This document shows positions 36,461 through 49,505 of a stretch of DNA of 64,000 nucleotides, piece by piece. The notes below the pieces were generated by a model. It saw only the letters and a list, made by a program, of their open reading frames with translations. It was not told where the DNA came from and did no database searches. Origin of the DNA: Centroberyx gerrardi (lineage: Eukaryota; Chordata; Actinopteri; Beryciformes; Berycidae). The DNA lies in NCBI RefSeq assembly GCF_048128805.1, contig NC_136019.1, positions 15,937,881-16,001,880 on the forward strand. Direction: 5' to 3'. The position numbers and the translations under genes are program-made. Numbering within the stretch: the first letter of the stretch is position 1; the number at the start of each line of letters is the position of its first letter.

Positions 36461-36688
36461 CACTGTTCTGGCTGGAGGATTAGCTCAGCTGTAGGGGTAA
36501 GGAAAGGCCATGGTGAGTAAAGTGGTGGTAACAGACACAGCAGTATAGTCGATCAATTCCCCACCCTCCATTAGCAATATAAAAATCACTATCAATATGT
36601 CTACAGTGTAGTTTAGGTAATGCAATCTAGTTTGACCTGGTACAGTCACATTAATGCCGAAGTGATGAATAGGGTTCTTTTTATTTAA

Positions 36689-37278
36689 AGGGGAATGCCG
36701 CCCCCTTTTCAGGAACAATGCAATGTCAATGGAAGTTTGGATCTAAGGCCTGAACCTGGTGAACTGAAAGTAAACTGAGAGCTAATTTGTCTCCCTCCGA
36801 ATGAGCCAAATAATTCTGAAGCGCTATTTGTTTTGCAAATGAAAAAGCAATTGTGTCTGAAGAAGATCCACCAATGTTGTCTGCTTTTTTAAGTATTTCA
36901 CTGCTACGCTGTATGTGCAGAGACGGACAGCCTCTCACCATCACCAAGGTAACGATTTATTACTTTTATATTTCGTTTTTAACCCTCCTTTTTGCATCTT
37001 TCAGTGTCTGAAGTTGGAAATGCCCTCTGCTTTAGACTTTTGATAGTCTGAGCACTTTCCCTTCCTCTTCCTGCATGTTGGTTTTTTGGTGTCATTGTGG
37101 TTGATGTAGCACATGCTCATTTCCAAACCCAACCATCCAGCATAGAAGAGAAATACTTGGAAAAAACAGAAAATATTGGTGGATCGTCGTGAGACAAAAA
37201 TACCTTTTGCAAAGCAAATAGCACTTCAGAATTATTGGGCTCATTCGAATGGAGACACTCAAGAAATGGCATTCCCCT
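36689..37278. mobile_element. TTAA-flanked MITE in the 5' intron of copy 1
   Basis: The ends AGGGGAATGCC and GGCATTCCCCT are inverted repeats, each flanked by TTAA (36685-36688, 37279-37282), as expected for piggyBac-like or other TTAA-targeting elements. A related element lies in the equivalent intron of copy 3 (60643-61169). Confidence 0.82.
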
Positions 37279-37602
37279 TTAATAGCCTGACAATTCATAT
37301 TTGTTTGGATTTTTCTTTAAATACTGATACTGATAATACTGTTTCTGTTGTTCTAAATTTCACTTTAATAATAACAGACATATACCTAGAAAATAAAAAA
37401 ATATTATTATTATTAATTATTAATAATAATAATTATTTAAACCTATTTGGAATTAGGTTGAGGGAGCTGAGTTTGTTGATGCTCTGTCTGCTGCTCAGTC
37501 AACCAATACTGAAACTGCAACTTTTAAAAGTTTCAGTATTAAAGCATGAAAGATGCAGTATTAAAGCATGCCTACAGTATTTACCATCTTCCAGCACCTC
37601 AC

Positions 37603-37692
37603 CTGTATCCTTGTGATGCAAATAGAGAGAAAGAGCGGTAGGCGATGATGAAAAAAAAGTGGGAGGCAATGCACCACAAAACACTTTATATA
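37603..37692 (-). promoter_or_regulatory. Core promoter and non-coding first exon of copy 1 (type A)
   Basis: On the - strand GAGTATATAAAG gives a TATA box at 37692-37685, followed by a leader ending in GGATACAG|GTGAGG at 37603. The same arrangement is upstream of copy 3 (60206-60295). Upstream, after a CA run, a retroelement LTR begins at 37743. Confidence 0.72.
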
Positions 37693-37742
37693 CTCATGGT
37701 TGCACCTCCCCCATGATATGACTGACTGGGGGTGTGTGTGTG

Positions 37743-37981
37743 TGTTATGTCCACTGTCTCTACCTGGTAACCTGTGCTGTGTTGCAGATGCCTTGGACCG
37801 CCTCCAGCATTACCTACCAATTGCTGGTACCTGGTGGAGCAGCAGGGGTGTCCGGCCACCACCATCCTTTTCCTTGTTTCATTCATTCATGTCTTGTTTA
37901 CAATAAACTTAATTAGGATTTTAGAACTTAAACATTGGTTTGAGTCCTTCATGTTGCTTCCCTCGAGCCGGGGTCATAACA
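37743..37981 (+). mobile_element. LTR of a retroelement, 239 bp
   Basis: Begins TGTTATG and ends CATAACA, the inverted TG...CA termini of an LTR, and contains AATAAA at 37902-37907. Two bases later comes TGGGGGCTCGTCCGGGAT (37985-38002), which is the primer-binding site complementary to the 3' end of tRNA-Pro. No matching second LTR is seen in the window. Confidence 0.85.
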
Positions 37982-37984
37982 TAT

Positions 37985-38002
37985 TGGGGGCTCGTCCGGG
38001 AT
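37985..38002 (+). promoter_or_regulatory. Primer-binding site, tRNA-Pro type
   Basis: TGGGGGCTCGTCCGGGAT directly after the LTR; this 18-mer is the standard proline-tRNA primer site of many retroviruses and LTR retrotransposons. Confidence 0.85.
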
Positions 38003-38452
38003 TTGTTCCGGAGGAGTTGTTGTGTATGCTTTTCCCCTAGGCTTGTATAGATCATAACCTTCTTTTCATTTGTTCTAGTGTTGTGCTGTAGCTGCATGGT
38101 TCCTCTCTCTCTGGTAGGTATAGTTAATGCATGGTAAGTATGGTTGTTTGAGTGCTGTTTGTTTGAGTTGGTGATCTCCCGGGTTACAGTAATAGCCCTG
38201 TGTTAGAGAGAGCATTTGACTTTGCCACTATTGTTTTGTATTGGTAGCTGTGTGCTGTATTGGACATTATGTTGTGTGCACATTTGTTGTGGTAACCATG
38301 TACTTTAGAAGCGTTTGGTAAGGTAGTCATTACTCGAAAGAACAGTATTGTTCTGCTGAAAGGAAACACCCCATTCCTTGTGGTTTGCCTTGTTGTGGAT
38401 TTTTCTAGTTGGACTGCTCTTGGTTTCCTGTTGAGTAGTTGAGGTCCCTAAC

Positions 38453-38740
38453 ATGGCAACTCTTGAAGATTTCTTTAGTGAGCCTTCCGAGGAGTTACTT
38501 GAATGTTTCACTAAAGATCAACTGTTAAAACTGGCCACTCACTATGAAATTGAGATCACTAGTAGTGAGAAACGAATAAAAGAAAGTGTTAAAGAAGCCC
38601 TTAAGGCTATATTGATAGATACTGGTGTTCTCGAAGCTAAGCAAATCTTCCGCGTAGATGCACCTCCAAATGTGCCTGATGTTGCTCTTGAGTTGAGATT
38701 TCGAGAATTGGCTTTACAAGAGAGACAATTGGAGGAACAT
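38453..38740 (+). pseudogene. Gag-like N-terminal fragment of an LTR retroelement
   Basis: About 95 codons starting MATLEDFFSEPSEELLECF, 450 bp after the primer-binding site, as in the leader-gag layout of fish gypsy-like elements. The family assignment rests on this layout and a remembered resemblance. The frame is cut short near 38740, where sequence resembling an elastase exon begins. No protease, polymerase or integrase follows, so the element is not functional. Confidence 0.6.
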
Positions 38741-38765
38741 CACGTCTGGCTCTGTTGCCCCTCAG

Positions 38766-38864
38766 GGAGACTCTGGTGGCCCCCTGAACTGCCATAACCC
38801 TAACGGCTCCTGGGACGTCCACAGTGATGATGTGACAACCTGTGTCAGCTCTAACGCTGGCTAA
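38766..38864 (+). pseudogene. Elastase-type serine protease exon fragment
   Basis: After an acceptor-like CCCCTCAG the frame reads GDSGGPLNCHNPNGSWDVH, the active-site serine region of chymotrypsin-like elastases (GDSGGP, with the catalytic serine third). It then degenerates and meets TAA at 38862. No other elastase exon was found nearby, so it is a stray or relic exon. Confidence 0.75.
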
Positions 38865-39265
38865 TTTTAATGGCACACATGTAAACCTGCCAGGCTTGTT
38901 TAGGGGGTTGGTAAAATAGGCCTACAATTCTGTTAATAGAATGCACTTTCACTGGCAGAAGGTCTCTCTTCCTGTGAGACTTCAAGCATAACTTTATTTG
39001 TTTACATACTGAAGTTAGCAGAGTTAGCCAGAAAGCTAAAGTGATGAAGATTGAGATTTTGTTTTTATAAGTGGCCTACAGGCCATAGCATAACAAGACT
39101 AAGAGTCTAACAGCCCCGTGACGCTGAATTTTGTGGAAGCGTCTGCTGAGATTTTACTTAAGCAGAGGGTTAAGCATTTTAAAATCTTGCGCTTTTATTT
39201 GGAAGGCTAACACTAGATTGATCCTGTAAATATGTCAAATCTTAATGGTGCATCCCATTTCTTGT
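38865..39265. other. Unassigned region after the elastase fragment
   Basis: About 400 bases of AT-rich unique sequence with no recognised exon or repeat. Confidence 0.4.
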
Positions 39266-39270
39266 TCCAG

Positions 39271-40963
39271 ATGTGGGAGGTGAACATCAGCATGAAAATG
39301 ATGGTTATTGAGTTTTTAGCCCGAATTGTGCTCAACTCACCTGAAGCCAACAGTCCTTGTTTTCAGTAAGTAAGTAAGAAGTAAGAAGCAGCAGCCCAGC
39401 TCCAGCCTCCTCAGCCCCCAGGAAGTGGTGATGCTGGTTGTGCCCAAAGTGCAGCAGGGCTTCTGGATTAATCCGGCGATCCTCTCGTCCGTACTCCCGC
39501 TGCAGCTCAGCGACCTGGCCGTCAGACTCACAAAGGCCATTGAGGATAAGCTCTCCGCCTCTCTGACTTCCATGGACTGTCAGACTGCCTTCTCCCACTC
39601 CATCCGGGATGAGAAGGTCCTTTCTATCCAGAACAAGGTCAGAGAGAAGTACACTCCAGACGTCCTGCTGGAGAAGCTGAAGCGCTTTGGGCCAGAGCTG
39701 CTGACCAGGATTGTTGACGTCACAGTGGGGGAAATCTGTGTGATGTTCGAGCCACAGAAACACATGGAAATGTCTGAAGTGCTGACCATAAGAAGACCTG
39801 CGCAGATGTATGATCGAGTAGCTGGATAAGATACTGTATAGTAAAAAAAAAAAAGAATAATATTTTCTAAAATTCAAACGGCTTCTCTCCCTCTTTAGGT
39901 GGAACTAGATGATTCCGCCCAGCCAGCTGTAGTGGATGGAGCCATGAACTCCACCCCCCTTGATGGAGATTTGAGCGAAGAGCCCGGCCTGGAAGAGGAC
40001 ACAACACCAAGCCCAGAAATGGACTCTGCTGTTGGTTCAGCTGCTCTGGTTCCTCTGACTCTCCCTACTGAAGCTCCTCTGGTTCCTGTGAGCCTCCCAA
40101 CTGAAGCTCCTCTGGTTCCTCTGACCCTCGCTACTGAAGCTCCTCTGGTTCCTCTGACCCTCGCTACTGAAGCTCCTGTGGTTCCTCTGACCCTCGCTAC
40201 TGAAGCTCCTGTGGTTCCTCTGACCCTCGCTACTGAATTCCCTGTGGTTTCTCTGAGTCTCGCTACTGAAGCTCCTGTGGTTCCTCTGAGCCTCCCTACT
40301 GAAGCTCCTGTGGTTCCTCTGAGCCTCGCTACTGAAGCTCCTCTGGTTCCTCTGAGCCTCGCTACTGAAGCTCCTGTGGTTCCTCTGAGCCTCCCTACTG
40401 AAGCCCCTGTGGTTCCTCTGAGCCTCCCAACTGAAGCTCCTGTGGTTCGTCTGAGCCTCCCTACTGAAGCTCCTCTGGTTCCTCTGAGCCTCGCTACTGA
40501 AGCTCCTGTGGTTCCTCTGAGCCTCCCTACTGAAGCCCCTGTGGTTCCTCTGAGCCTCCCAACTGAAGCTCCTGTGGTTCCTCTGAGCCTCCCTACTGAA
40601 TCTCCTGTGGTTCCTCTGAGCCTCCGTAATGAAGCTCCTCTGGTTCCTCTGACGATCCCTACTGAAGCTCCTGCCATTACTCCAGTCCAAGAAGGCTTGA
40701 CCAGCAGCCTGGTTGGCACTGAGGAGAAGGAGGAGGTCCTCTGACACCACATCAGGTAGGAGTTCTTCATCAGGTCCGCTCACACTGTAGCTCATGTCTA
40801 CTTCCATCAAGATGAACTGAGGCATTGATTGTCCTCTTTTATTTTTCAGAGATCAAAAAGACCAAGAAGAAGAAGAACAGAGTCTGACGCTTCTTCCGTC
40901 GGCTGTTCCAAACACTGAGGAAAACAGCCGAGGAAACAGAGAGGGACTGAAATCCCACTGCAA
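39271..40963 (+). pseudogene. Unrecognised gene with an 11-residue repeat, probably decayed
   Basis: Possible exons: 39271 to about 39366 (MWEVNISMKMMVIEFLARIV, donor CA|GTAAGT); about 39415-39829 (VVPKVQQGFWINP through VGEICVMFEPQKH); 39899-40744; and 40852-40950. The third consists mainly of about 19 tandem copies of an 11-aa unit like EAPVVPLSLPT, a Pro/Val/Thr-rich mucin-like stretch. The last has a basic end (IKKTKKKKNRV, stop, then RFFRRLFQTLRKTAEETERD), so a TGA interrupts what looks like one coding end. The second exon meets TAA without a good donor and the third ends in TGA before the donor-like CAG|GTAGG at 40756. These breaks suggest a pseudogene, though alternative splicing cannot be excluded. 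The function is unknown. Confidence 0.45.
40030..40670. repeat. 33-bp coding minisatellite
   Basis: About 19 imperfect tandem copies of a 33-base unit (GTTCCTCTGAGCCTCGCTAC...). Because 33 is a multiple of 3, long open frames appear on both strands; only the + frame is considered potentially coding. Confidence 0.9.
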
Positions 40964-41089
40964 AAAATAAATTCAGTGCTGCATTGCAATCAGTCCATGT
41001 CAGTCAATTTTTTTTTCATTTACTGTGAATTGATGCATTGCAAAATTCAGAAATTATCATACAGGAATTGCATGATACATATACATAAA

Positions 41090-42160
<1,071 letters not shown>

Positions 42161-42169
42161 TGTTTGAGC

Positions 42170-45100
42170 CCAAAATATGACTCATTGCGTGTGTTCCAAT
42201 CCAATTGACTCCAGATTTAAGTTATAGCTGTTGTGTTCTAGTGGTTAAAAGTTTTATTTTGGAGTGGAAAATGCAGAAATCGGACATGTAATGACCCGGA
42301 AGTGGTATATTTGTTTACAAGTAGAAAACGGTGGTAAGTCTGTCTCCTCTTAGCTCTTGCAGTGTTCCTGAACACCAATATGAAACCATGAACGGAACTT
42401 CTTTAAGAATGTAAAAGTTTATAGCCTGATATTGGCGTTCTGAAGCAATTTTGCAAAACGCGATTGGCAGCCTGAAGTCTCCAGAGTTGTTTTCTGTGCC
42501 GTTTGGAATTGAATGGGAGTGAATGAGCCCGAGTGGTATGGCAAAACTGATTTTAAAATATCTTTAATTGTGGCACATGCATGTAAAAACAGTCAACATT
42601 AAAGGGATGAAAAAAGTCAAAAATGAGCAAAAAGTCAAATCACCCTGGAGTTGTCCTTTAACATACTGTATGCTAAAGTATTATCAAGTGCACAAGGTAG
42701 ATTTATGCACCAGAGACACAGAGATGATTTTCATATATTGGCTCCCAAAAAGTCATGTAATCTTTAATGTGTTAATTACCAGTAACCTGATCCCAGTGTT
42801 TTGCTACAAAAATGAAGCTCTTCTCCCAGTCCGCACATGAAAGCCAAGAAAGGTTTCATCCCCCAAGCAGTTCTAAAAAGATCCTAAGCCAAAGGTGGCA
42901 CACTAAAGTAACAGTAAACTTTAACGTCCTCTCATTCCAAGTCAGCACATATAGCACAGGTAGTTAAGAGTTTAATATGGAAGATGGTTTATTAGAAAAT
43001 CCACTAGCTCCATGGATCCAAGTGGACTCAAGTCAGAGGCAGCTGGGTTGTTTGTCCTCAGTGCGCACTGCGGTGCCTAATTACGGTACGCGCTCTTTAC
43101 ACCGCAGTATGGTGGCGTTCACATGTGCATTTGTACTACATAAAAATTACTAGTTATGAATGTACTTCGGTGAGACCTGTGCATTGCTGGATGGCATGGA
43201 TTGATAGAGATCAGTGCGTGAAAATATCAGTGTTAAAAAAGTTGAAACTAGCTGGACTTTTGACAGAGGCCAGGTAAACAAACTGCTTCAACATGTTTCG
43301 AGACTCAGCAACCCACAGCAACTAGCCTAAACCTAGGTGGTTTCAGCTGAATTTGACAGATGCCAGATGTCCCATGATTGGCTTGTACACCAGGCAGTAG
43401 GCTAGAAGTCACACACATGGACAGGATCCTTACTGCAGCCAGTGGGCATTCACTTACCAGGAGATCAGTGATTTTACCTGTAGCAGGTAAGTCAATGCAT
43501 GAATTAAATGTTTTGTTTTGATCGTGATTTCCATTCATTGGTTTGAGATACAAGGTAAAACAGACAGGCAACTCTCAGTTGACTAAATGTCAAACGAAGG
43601 CTTAAGCGGGTAGTTTCATCAAGAATGGTCTTGAGAACTTCACAGAGAGGGATGTCACGGTCACATTGAAAAAACCGAGGATTACTATGAAAATCCTGTC
43701 TAGAGTTAGCCTAACAAATCAATGTTGAATTAATCGGTTCCACAAAGCCTACGGTGCTCTGGTCCCTCTTCCTACCTGCTCCATCAGGTTCTGCTGGAGA
43801 AGAACAGGAGCTCCCAGCACTCTGCTCTGCTCAGACTGGAGGCTTCGGTCCGGGTCTGGGCTCCTCAGACAGACAGGACAGAGAGCACAAATCTCCAGGA
43901 GGTTTCACAAAAAACCTCTAGCTCACTGCACACACACATACACACAGAAGAAACCAGGTCAACATCAGTGGGGTAGTCATACTATATGACAGTAGAGCTA
44001 CAGTAAAAATACTAGAGTTGTAGTAGAATAGAACGGAATCGTAGTAGAAGACAGTACCGTCTGTCATGGTAGAAGGTATTAATCAATGCAAGAATCAATG
44101 CACTCAATAGAGCCAGGAAGTAGCCTAATAATCTCCCTAGTTAACTGTTAATAATCAGGGTCAATGACAGATGCTGGGCCAAGAAAAATGACCTAAAAAT
44201 GACATCCATAGTAGGGATAATAGGTAGGAATGCATGCTAAACATAGCTGTTAGCTGAGTGTAGCTGAAGTGCTGGATGCTGTTGGCAGCTGTCGGGATTG
44301 TGTGGGGAAGTGAACTGCTCCTCTTCTCTCCCGCGGTGTCAGGTCCTTATCCAGGTGCTGATAATATATTAAAGTAATATTTCGACTTTTTTCTCAAAAT
44401 TACCACTTACCTGGTAATATTATGACTTTTTTAACGTCATTTGGCCCATGGGGCAAGACCAGCCTCAGAGCCAGGAAAAATAATCGATTGCAAAGGATTA
44501 CCCAATCAGCAAATAGATCCTGCCCCATTCACTTTGACTGACAGACAGCTGAGACATTATGAAAAGTGACATTATGAAATTAAAAGTGTTATTATGAAAT
44601 AAAAAGAGGAGCAATGAAAAAAGAAAAAGGGAAATAAAAGAACCACTTTGAAAAATGTAATTCTGAATAATATCATGTAATTGAAAATAAAAGCCATTTG
44701 AAAAATCAAAAAAGTTTTAAAAATAATATAGTCACTAGTCCGTACCCGGGGATGCGCGTGCCACAACTCCGCGCAGACTTGCCAAAAAGGCGTATAAACA
44801 GTGTAAATTTGGGAAAATGGAAAAATCAGCTCCGTCAGTCCCTGCCTATGCCAATGCTCAATGCCCATGTGCAGTTTGAGATTGATTGGCCAACCTGTTG
44901 AGGAGCAAAATGGATGCGGACAGACGGACAGAGTGTTCCTCATACTATAGTAGGATGTTATTATGAAAACAATAATTATGAAATAATATTATTTAATAAT
45001 TTTTAAATTAAAGGAAAACAATCAATCAATTATTTTTTTATTTCTGTATTTTTTTATGTAATTATTTATTTCACTGACACATTTATTTAATTGTGACTAT

Positions 45101-46140
45101 TTTGGTCCTCCAAAGCTCTAAGCGTACATTTATGCTTTAAAACTCAAACGCGGTGTTGACTTGTTAAAATTATCTTATATAACAGTGTGTATGAATATCA
45201 TAAGCCTGCGTTGAACACAGAGGTTATTTTCGACTTCAGACCGGGCTGCGGCCAACGAACCGTGGCAGAGCTGACGTGACGTGACCCAAGTGGCTTGCCG
45301 TACACGCACTCCCCTCCGCCCCCCTCCCCCCGCTCTGCTCTCTCACATCAGCAGCTACAGGTGCACAAGTTAGTTTTGGAACACATTTATCGCCGGAAGT
45401 GTTGAAAAGTCAAGGCACGCAAATTCGAAAGTTTGTGATGCGAGAGATTACATTTGTGAAGTTGCAATGACCAATTTGAGAGGTTGTAATCACCGAGTTG
45501 TGGTTGTACTGGCAAATTAACTAAATTAAAAAATAAATATGAGTAAATGTTGCCTTATAAGTTTGCAGCTGTCATTGTATTTATCTAAGTATCAATTTAC
45601 ACGTTTGTGAATTTTTGTCTGTGACTTCAAATTCAGAACCGGGTGTGTGAATATGTTTTGTGAGTGAAAATTTCAACATACAAGTTCACATTGTATTCTA
45701 CAAGTTCTCACATCAAGTCTACAAGCTCTCTGCTCTCTGGTTTTGCAACATAAATACCTTCATATCAAAGCCTCCGCTAACAGCCAGCTAGCTAGCTGTC
45801 AACAAACAGAAGCGGCGAATGCACTTGGATCGTTCCCGTGACCTAGAGGTGTGTTCATGGAGCACCAGAAAATACAGCTTCATATGGCTGTTGGTGGCTT
45901 ATAAAGAAAAACGGACCCAATGATTTAACATTTGAGTCACAAAGTTAGAGTCCTGTTTGAACCTGTGCAATGCTCAGATTTTTTTTTACAGGTTACATGA
46001 GTTTCTTTTCTAATGTATCTCATGGGAAAGAGTCTTTTTGGGCCCCATGGCGTTACGTGACTTGAACATCCAAGCTTGGCCAATATGCCAAAATCGTCGC
46101 ACAGCCGAGGGCTCTTCTGGGGGCGCGCTTTACTTCCGCC
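42170..46140. other. Repeat-rich intergenic region without a supported gene
   Basis: Holds unassigned dispersed-repeat-like sequence (42230-42660), a possible coding scrap on the - strand near 43780-43890, TTATGAAAT-rich simple sequence (44540-44700), and a short GC-richer stretch at 45230-45360. No complete gene was identified. Confidence 0.4.
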
Positions 46141-46149
46141 TTCCGTTTA

Positions 46150-46600
46150 TACTGAAATCACTCACACATCTACATGTGAGAAACTCACACATGCATATGT
46201 GAAACACTCATACATATATATATATATGAAATACTTGTACATATATGTATACTTTTAATTTACACATTCATGTACAAGGGTTTAACATGCATGCAGAGGT
46301 GTTTTATGTATTTATATACAATAGTTTCAGATGTGTATGTACAAGTGTTTCACCAATGTATATGCAAGTGTTTCACTTGTGTGTGTGAGTGTTTCAGACA
46401 CATATGTATAAATATTTCACTTGTATATGTGCAAGTGTTTCATGTGTGTGTGAGTATACAGGAGTATACATGTATGTGTGATTGTTTCACATATGAATGT
46501 ACAAATGTTTCACGTGTGTGAGTGTTTCACATATGAATGTATAAATGTTTCACTTGTATATGTGCAAGCGCTTCATGTGTGCGTGAGTATACAGGAGTAT
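46150..46600. repeat. Degenerate minisatellite, GTTTCAC/TATGTGCAAGTG units
   Basis: Units of about 25-45 bases containing GTTTCAC, ATATGAATGTA and TGTGCAAGTG recur many times with variation. Open frames across it are by-products. Confidence 0.75.
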
Positions 46601-48107
46601 ATTTTCGATCCGCGAGACTCCCACTCCTGAGTCATGAAGGTGACGTCGTTTTCTCCTCTAGCACACCGACGGGAGGCCGGTGTGCTATATGGCTACTATT
46701 TTATGTAGCTATTATAGTAAAAGAAAAAGTACGGGCGCTGGTATATACATTAACTGTCCTTTTATTCCAAAAGTCGTATTTAATAAAGCCCCGGAGGGCG
46801 GGAGTGGATGAACCTGGTTAAACAGTAACCGCCCGTACGCTCTAAGAAGTAAAGCGAACGCGCCCGCAACGAGGCAGGGATCATTTCATTGGTCAACACT
46901 ACACCTGGCATTCTATTGGTTGGGGAATTTTGACAGGGTTGTTGCACAAAAAATCCGAGAGCAGAGCAGAAATCCGAGAGCAGACGTTTCACGAGTGCAC
47001 AGAAGCAGCGGTGCGAGGAGAAGGGCTGAAGCTGGAGCGCAGGAAATCTGTGTGCAAGCAACATTATATCTGAGTGCAAGCATACAGTTTGAGCAGAAGC
47101 AGAGCAAATCTAAGCGCAAGCAGGGGCTATTTGAGTGCGAGGGCAGGGTTTGAGGGAAAGCATTACAAAATCTGAACGTGAAATCAATAAATCATGCTCT
47201 CAAATTGAAAGACCACGCTCTTGAATGAAGATAGGAAAAAAGCTCCATAAAATACCAGGTGAAAAGAGACTCTGAAGACACAGACAGAACAACACAGAGA
47301 AAACAAGTTGAGTGATGAAATGATGGGGAACTTAGAATTCTCCATTATTTATTTATTATTTATTCCTTATTTCAGCAGCTATGCGTGGTGTAACCACAAA
47401 ACATGCTAGAACAAGGACAGAAAAGCATTAAAAGCTAAATCACATCAAACCCATCGGCCCGTTTTTATATCAAGTGCTGACTCTGCCTACCTGGGCCAGT
47501 TTCGCCGTACGCCAGCATTTACAAGTGAACCCTTGATATGTTAGGCTTTGTTGATGATGGAATCAAGTGGAACTTTAGAGCAACAGTAGAATAAATGTAA
47601 ATTCTTGGATCACCAAGGTTTTCTTATAAACCCTCTCACTCCTTTCAGAATTGAGTGTTTAGGTTTTCAGTGTCTTACAGTAAGTAGGATCAAATTTCCA
47701 TCACTTTAAGAATTTTCTTTGCAAGTAAAAACTAATTTTCACTCTGAGCAGCTGTAGTAAGTAGTAAGCAACTAGTAAGCAACTAATAGTGTTGCCACAC
47801 ACACTTGTTCAGCCTTACAACCTGAGATCTGGGGACCTTGTGGTGACTCTGAGCTAGCTACATGCAATATTCCTGTAACCTTGTGATTCAGTCCCAACTC
47901 TGCATTTCACAATCACTGTATCCACTTGCACATAATGCCACACCCTTGAAACTACACAATGCGGAGGCGATGAGTGAATCTCTGTATAAAATGAAAGCAA
48001 AATCAAATAATTAAAAATGAAAGTAAAAAAAGACTCAAGTGTCAAAAGACAAAGGGAGAGAAGAATGATTACACCAATCCTGCTAAAAGAGCGCAGACAT
48101 ATATACA

Positions 48108-48155
<48 letters not shown>

Positions 48156-48166
48156 AACACACTTCT
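46601..48166. other. Unassigned region with a degenerate type B promoter relic
   Basis: Repeat-like sequence (GAGAGCAGA, GAGCGCAAGC units at 46950-47150). At about 47245-47310 ATAAAATACCAGG followed by CAGAACAACACAGAGAAAAC resembles the TRIM-type promoter and leader, but the TATA box is altered and the donor has become AAG|TTGAGT. A CA array lies at 48110-48151. Confidence 0.5.
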
Positions 48167-48167
48167 T

Positions 48168-48862
48168 AATTTCTTGATATTTCCCTGTATATTTCCAACT
48201 GAGATCAGATCTTGAAAGGATCACATGTTGCAGTAGCCTGAAGTTTGTGTTTAGTGATACCTTCTTCCCTGGTTAGAAGTGGATTACCACAAAATGTAAC
48301 CAAGCAAAATTAAACGATTAAGAATAAAAGATAGAAGACATAAATCAACTGTCAAGAGATGAAGGTGAAGGGAGTGGCTAGGCTACAGAGACCAAACACC
48401 AAACACACTGGCACACATCCAGAGCACATGTGAGACATGATACCAGTGGTAACTTGCCTGGTGGCAACTGTGTCTTCTGTTCCCAGTATCTCACACACCC
48501 TCAATGACAAACAAAATGATTTGCATTTGATTTGATTAAACAACTCATGTAAATCCACCTCATATCTGTTTCCCATACAGTAATTGTTTACCACTGCTCT
48601 TTATGGTGTGTTGGAAAAACACACCTGAAATTGAAAAAGTGCAGTGAGAATGATGGAAGCAGTTCAGATATTTCAAATCACTGACCTCCAATAGAATGAA
48701 GTGTGATTCCAAGAAAATGACAAGAAAGAAAGGAAGAAAGAAGGAAAGAAAGAAAGAAGCTGACCAATGTAACAGCTTAAAGTATCAAACCCAAACATCA
48801 ATTGTACAGTGCACTCCCCTCACACACACATACACACACACACATACACACAGAGTATCAGT

Positions 48863-48958
<96 letters not shown>

Positions 48959-49505
48959 AGACACACACACACAGCCCCATAAGATTCAATTAAAAAACTG
49001 GCAAACGAGCAAAAATAAAATTAGTCACTAGGTAACTATAAAAAAGTAGTTCTACTTATTAAATTGTTACAAGTAAAAACAGAAAACTGACTAGTAAAAA
49101 CCAATACCTTACATTAAATTAGAACTATCAATTTTATAGCAACTAGTAAAATTGCAATAGCGACTAGTAGCTGACAGAATAGTGACTAGTACTATTTTAG
49201 TAGGTTTGAATCATCTGGAGAAATGCAGGGAACATTATTTAGCATGTTTGTGTTCACATGTGGCCAAGTTTGTATGTGTGGTGGAAAACAAAAGGTCATA
49301 TATAGCAAATATAGCAATGCCACAGTCTTTTTTAACTCCACTATCTGATGCTGGTATATTCCTGTAAAGTGAAACTGTCAAAGCACTTTGGTCTTGTGAT
49401 TTCAAAGAAAGTGAAAGTGAAGAGGCAGGTAGAGGAGGGATGCGAAGCAGTGGAGGCTAAATGAAACTTATGGAACCATATTTCAAAAACAGTGGTTTGT
49501 ACATC
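48168..49505. repeat. Segmental duplication, left copy (pairs with 57772-60098)
   Basis: Nearly identical to 57772-60098 in the same orientation apart from a 992-bp insertion in the right copy and different microsatellite lengths. It carries the GAAAGTGAAA motif at 49407. CT/CA compound microsatellites at 48869-48974 lie inside. Confidence 0.92.
49407..49416 (+). promoter_or_regulatory. ISRE/IRF-type element in front of the relic copy 4
   Basis: GAAAGTGAAA in AAAGAAAGTGAAAGTGAAG, identical in context to 59997-60006. The promoter that should follow is missing here. Confidence 0.55.

Noticed and set aside
39895-40825. Two long - strand frames (291 and 262 codons)
   Set aside because: They arise because the 33-bp repeat keeps any frame open; no non-repeat coding signal supports them.
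43780-43920. Coding-like scrap on the - strand (EICALCPVCLRSPDPD ... LLQQNLMEQ then donor GTAGGA)
   Set aside because: It could be a relic TRIM- or NLR-type exon, but upstream stops interrupt it and no neighbouring exon was found.
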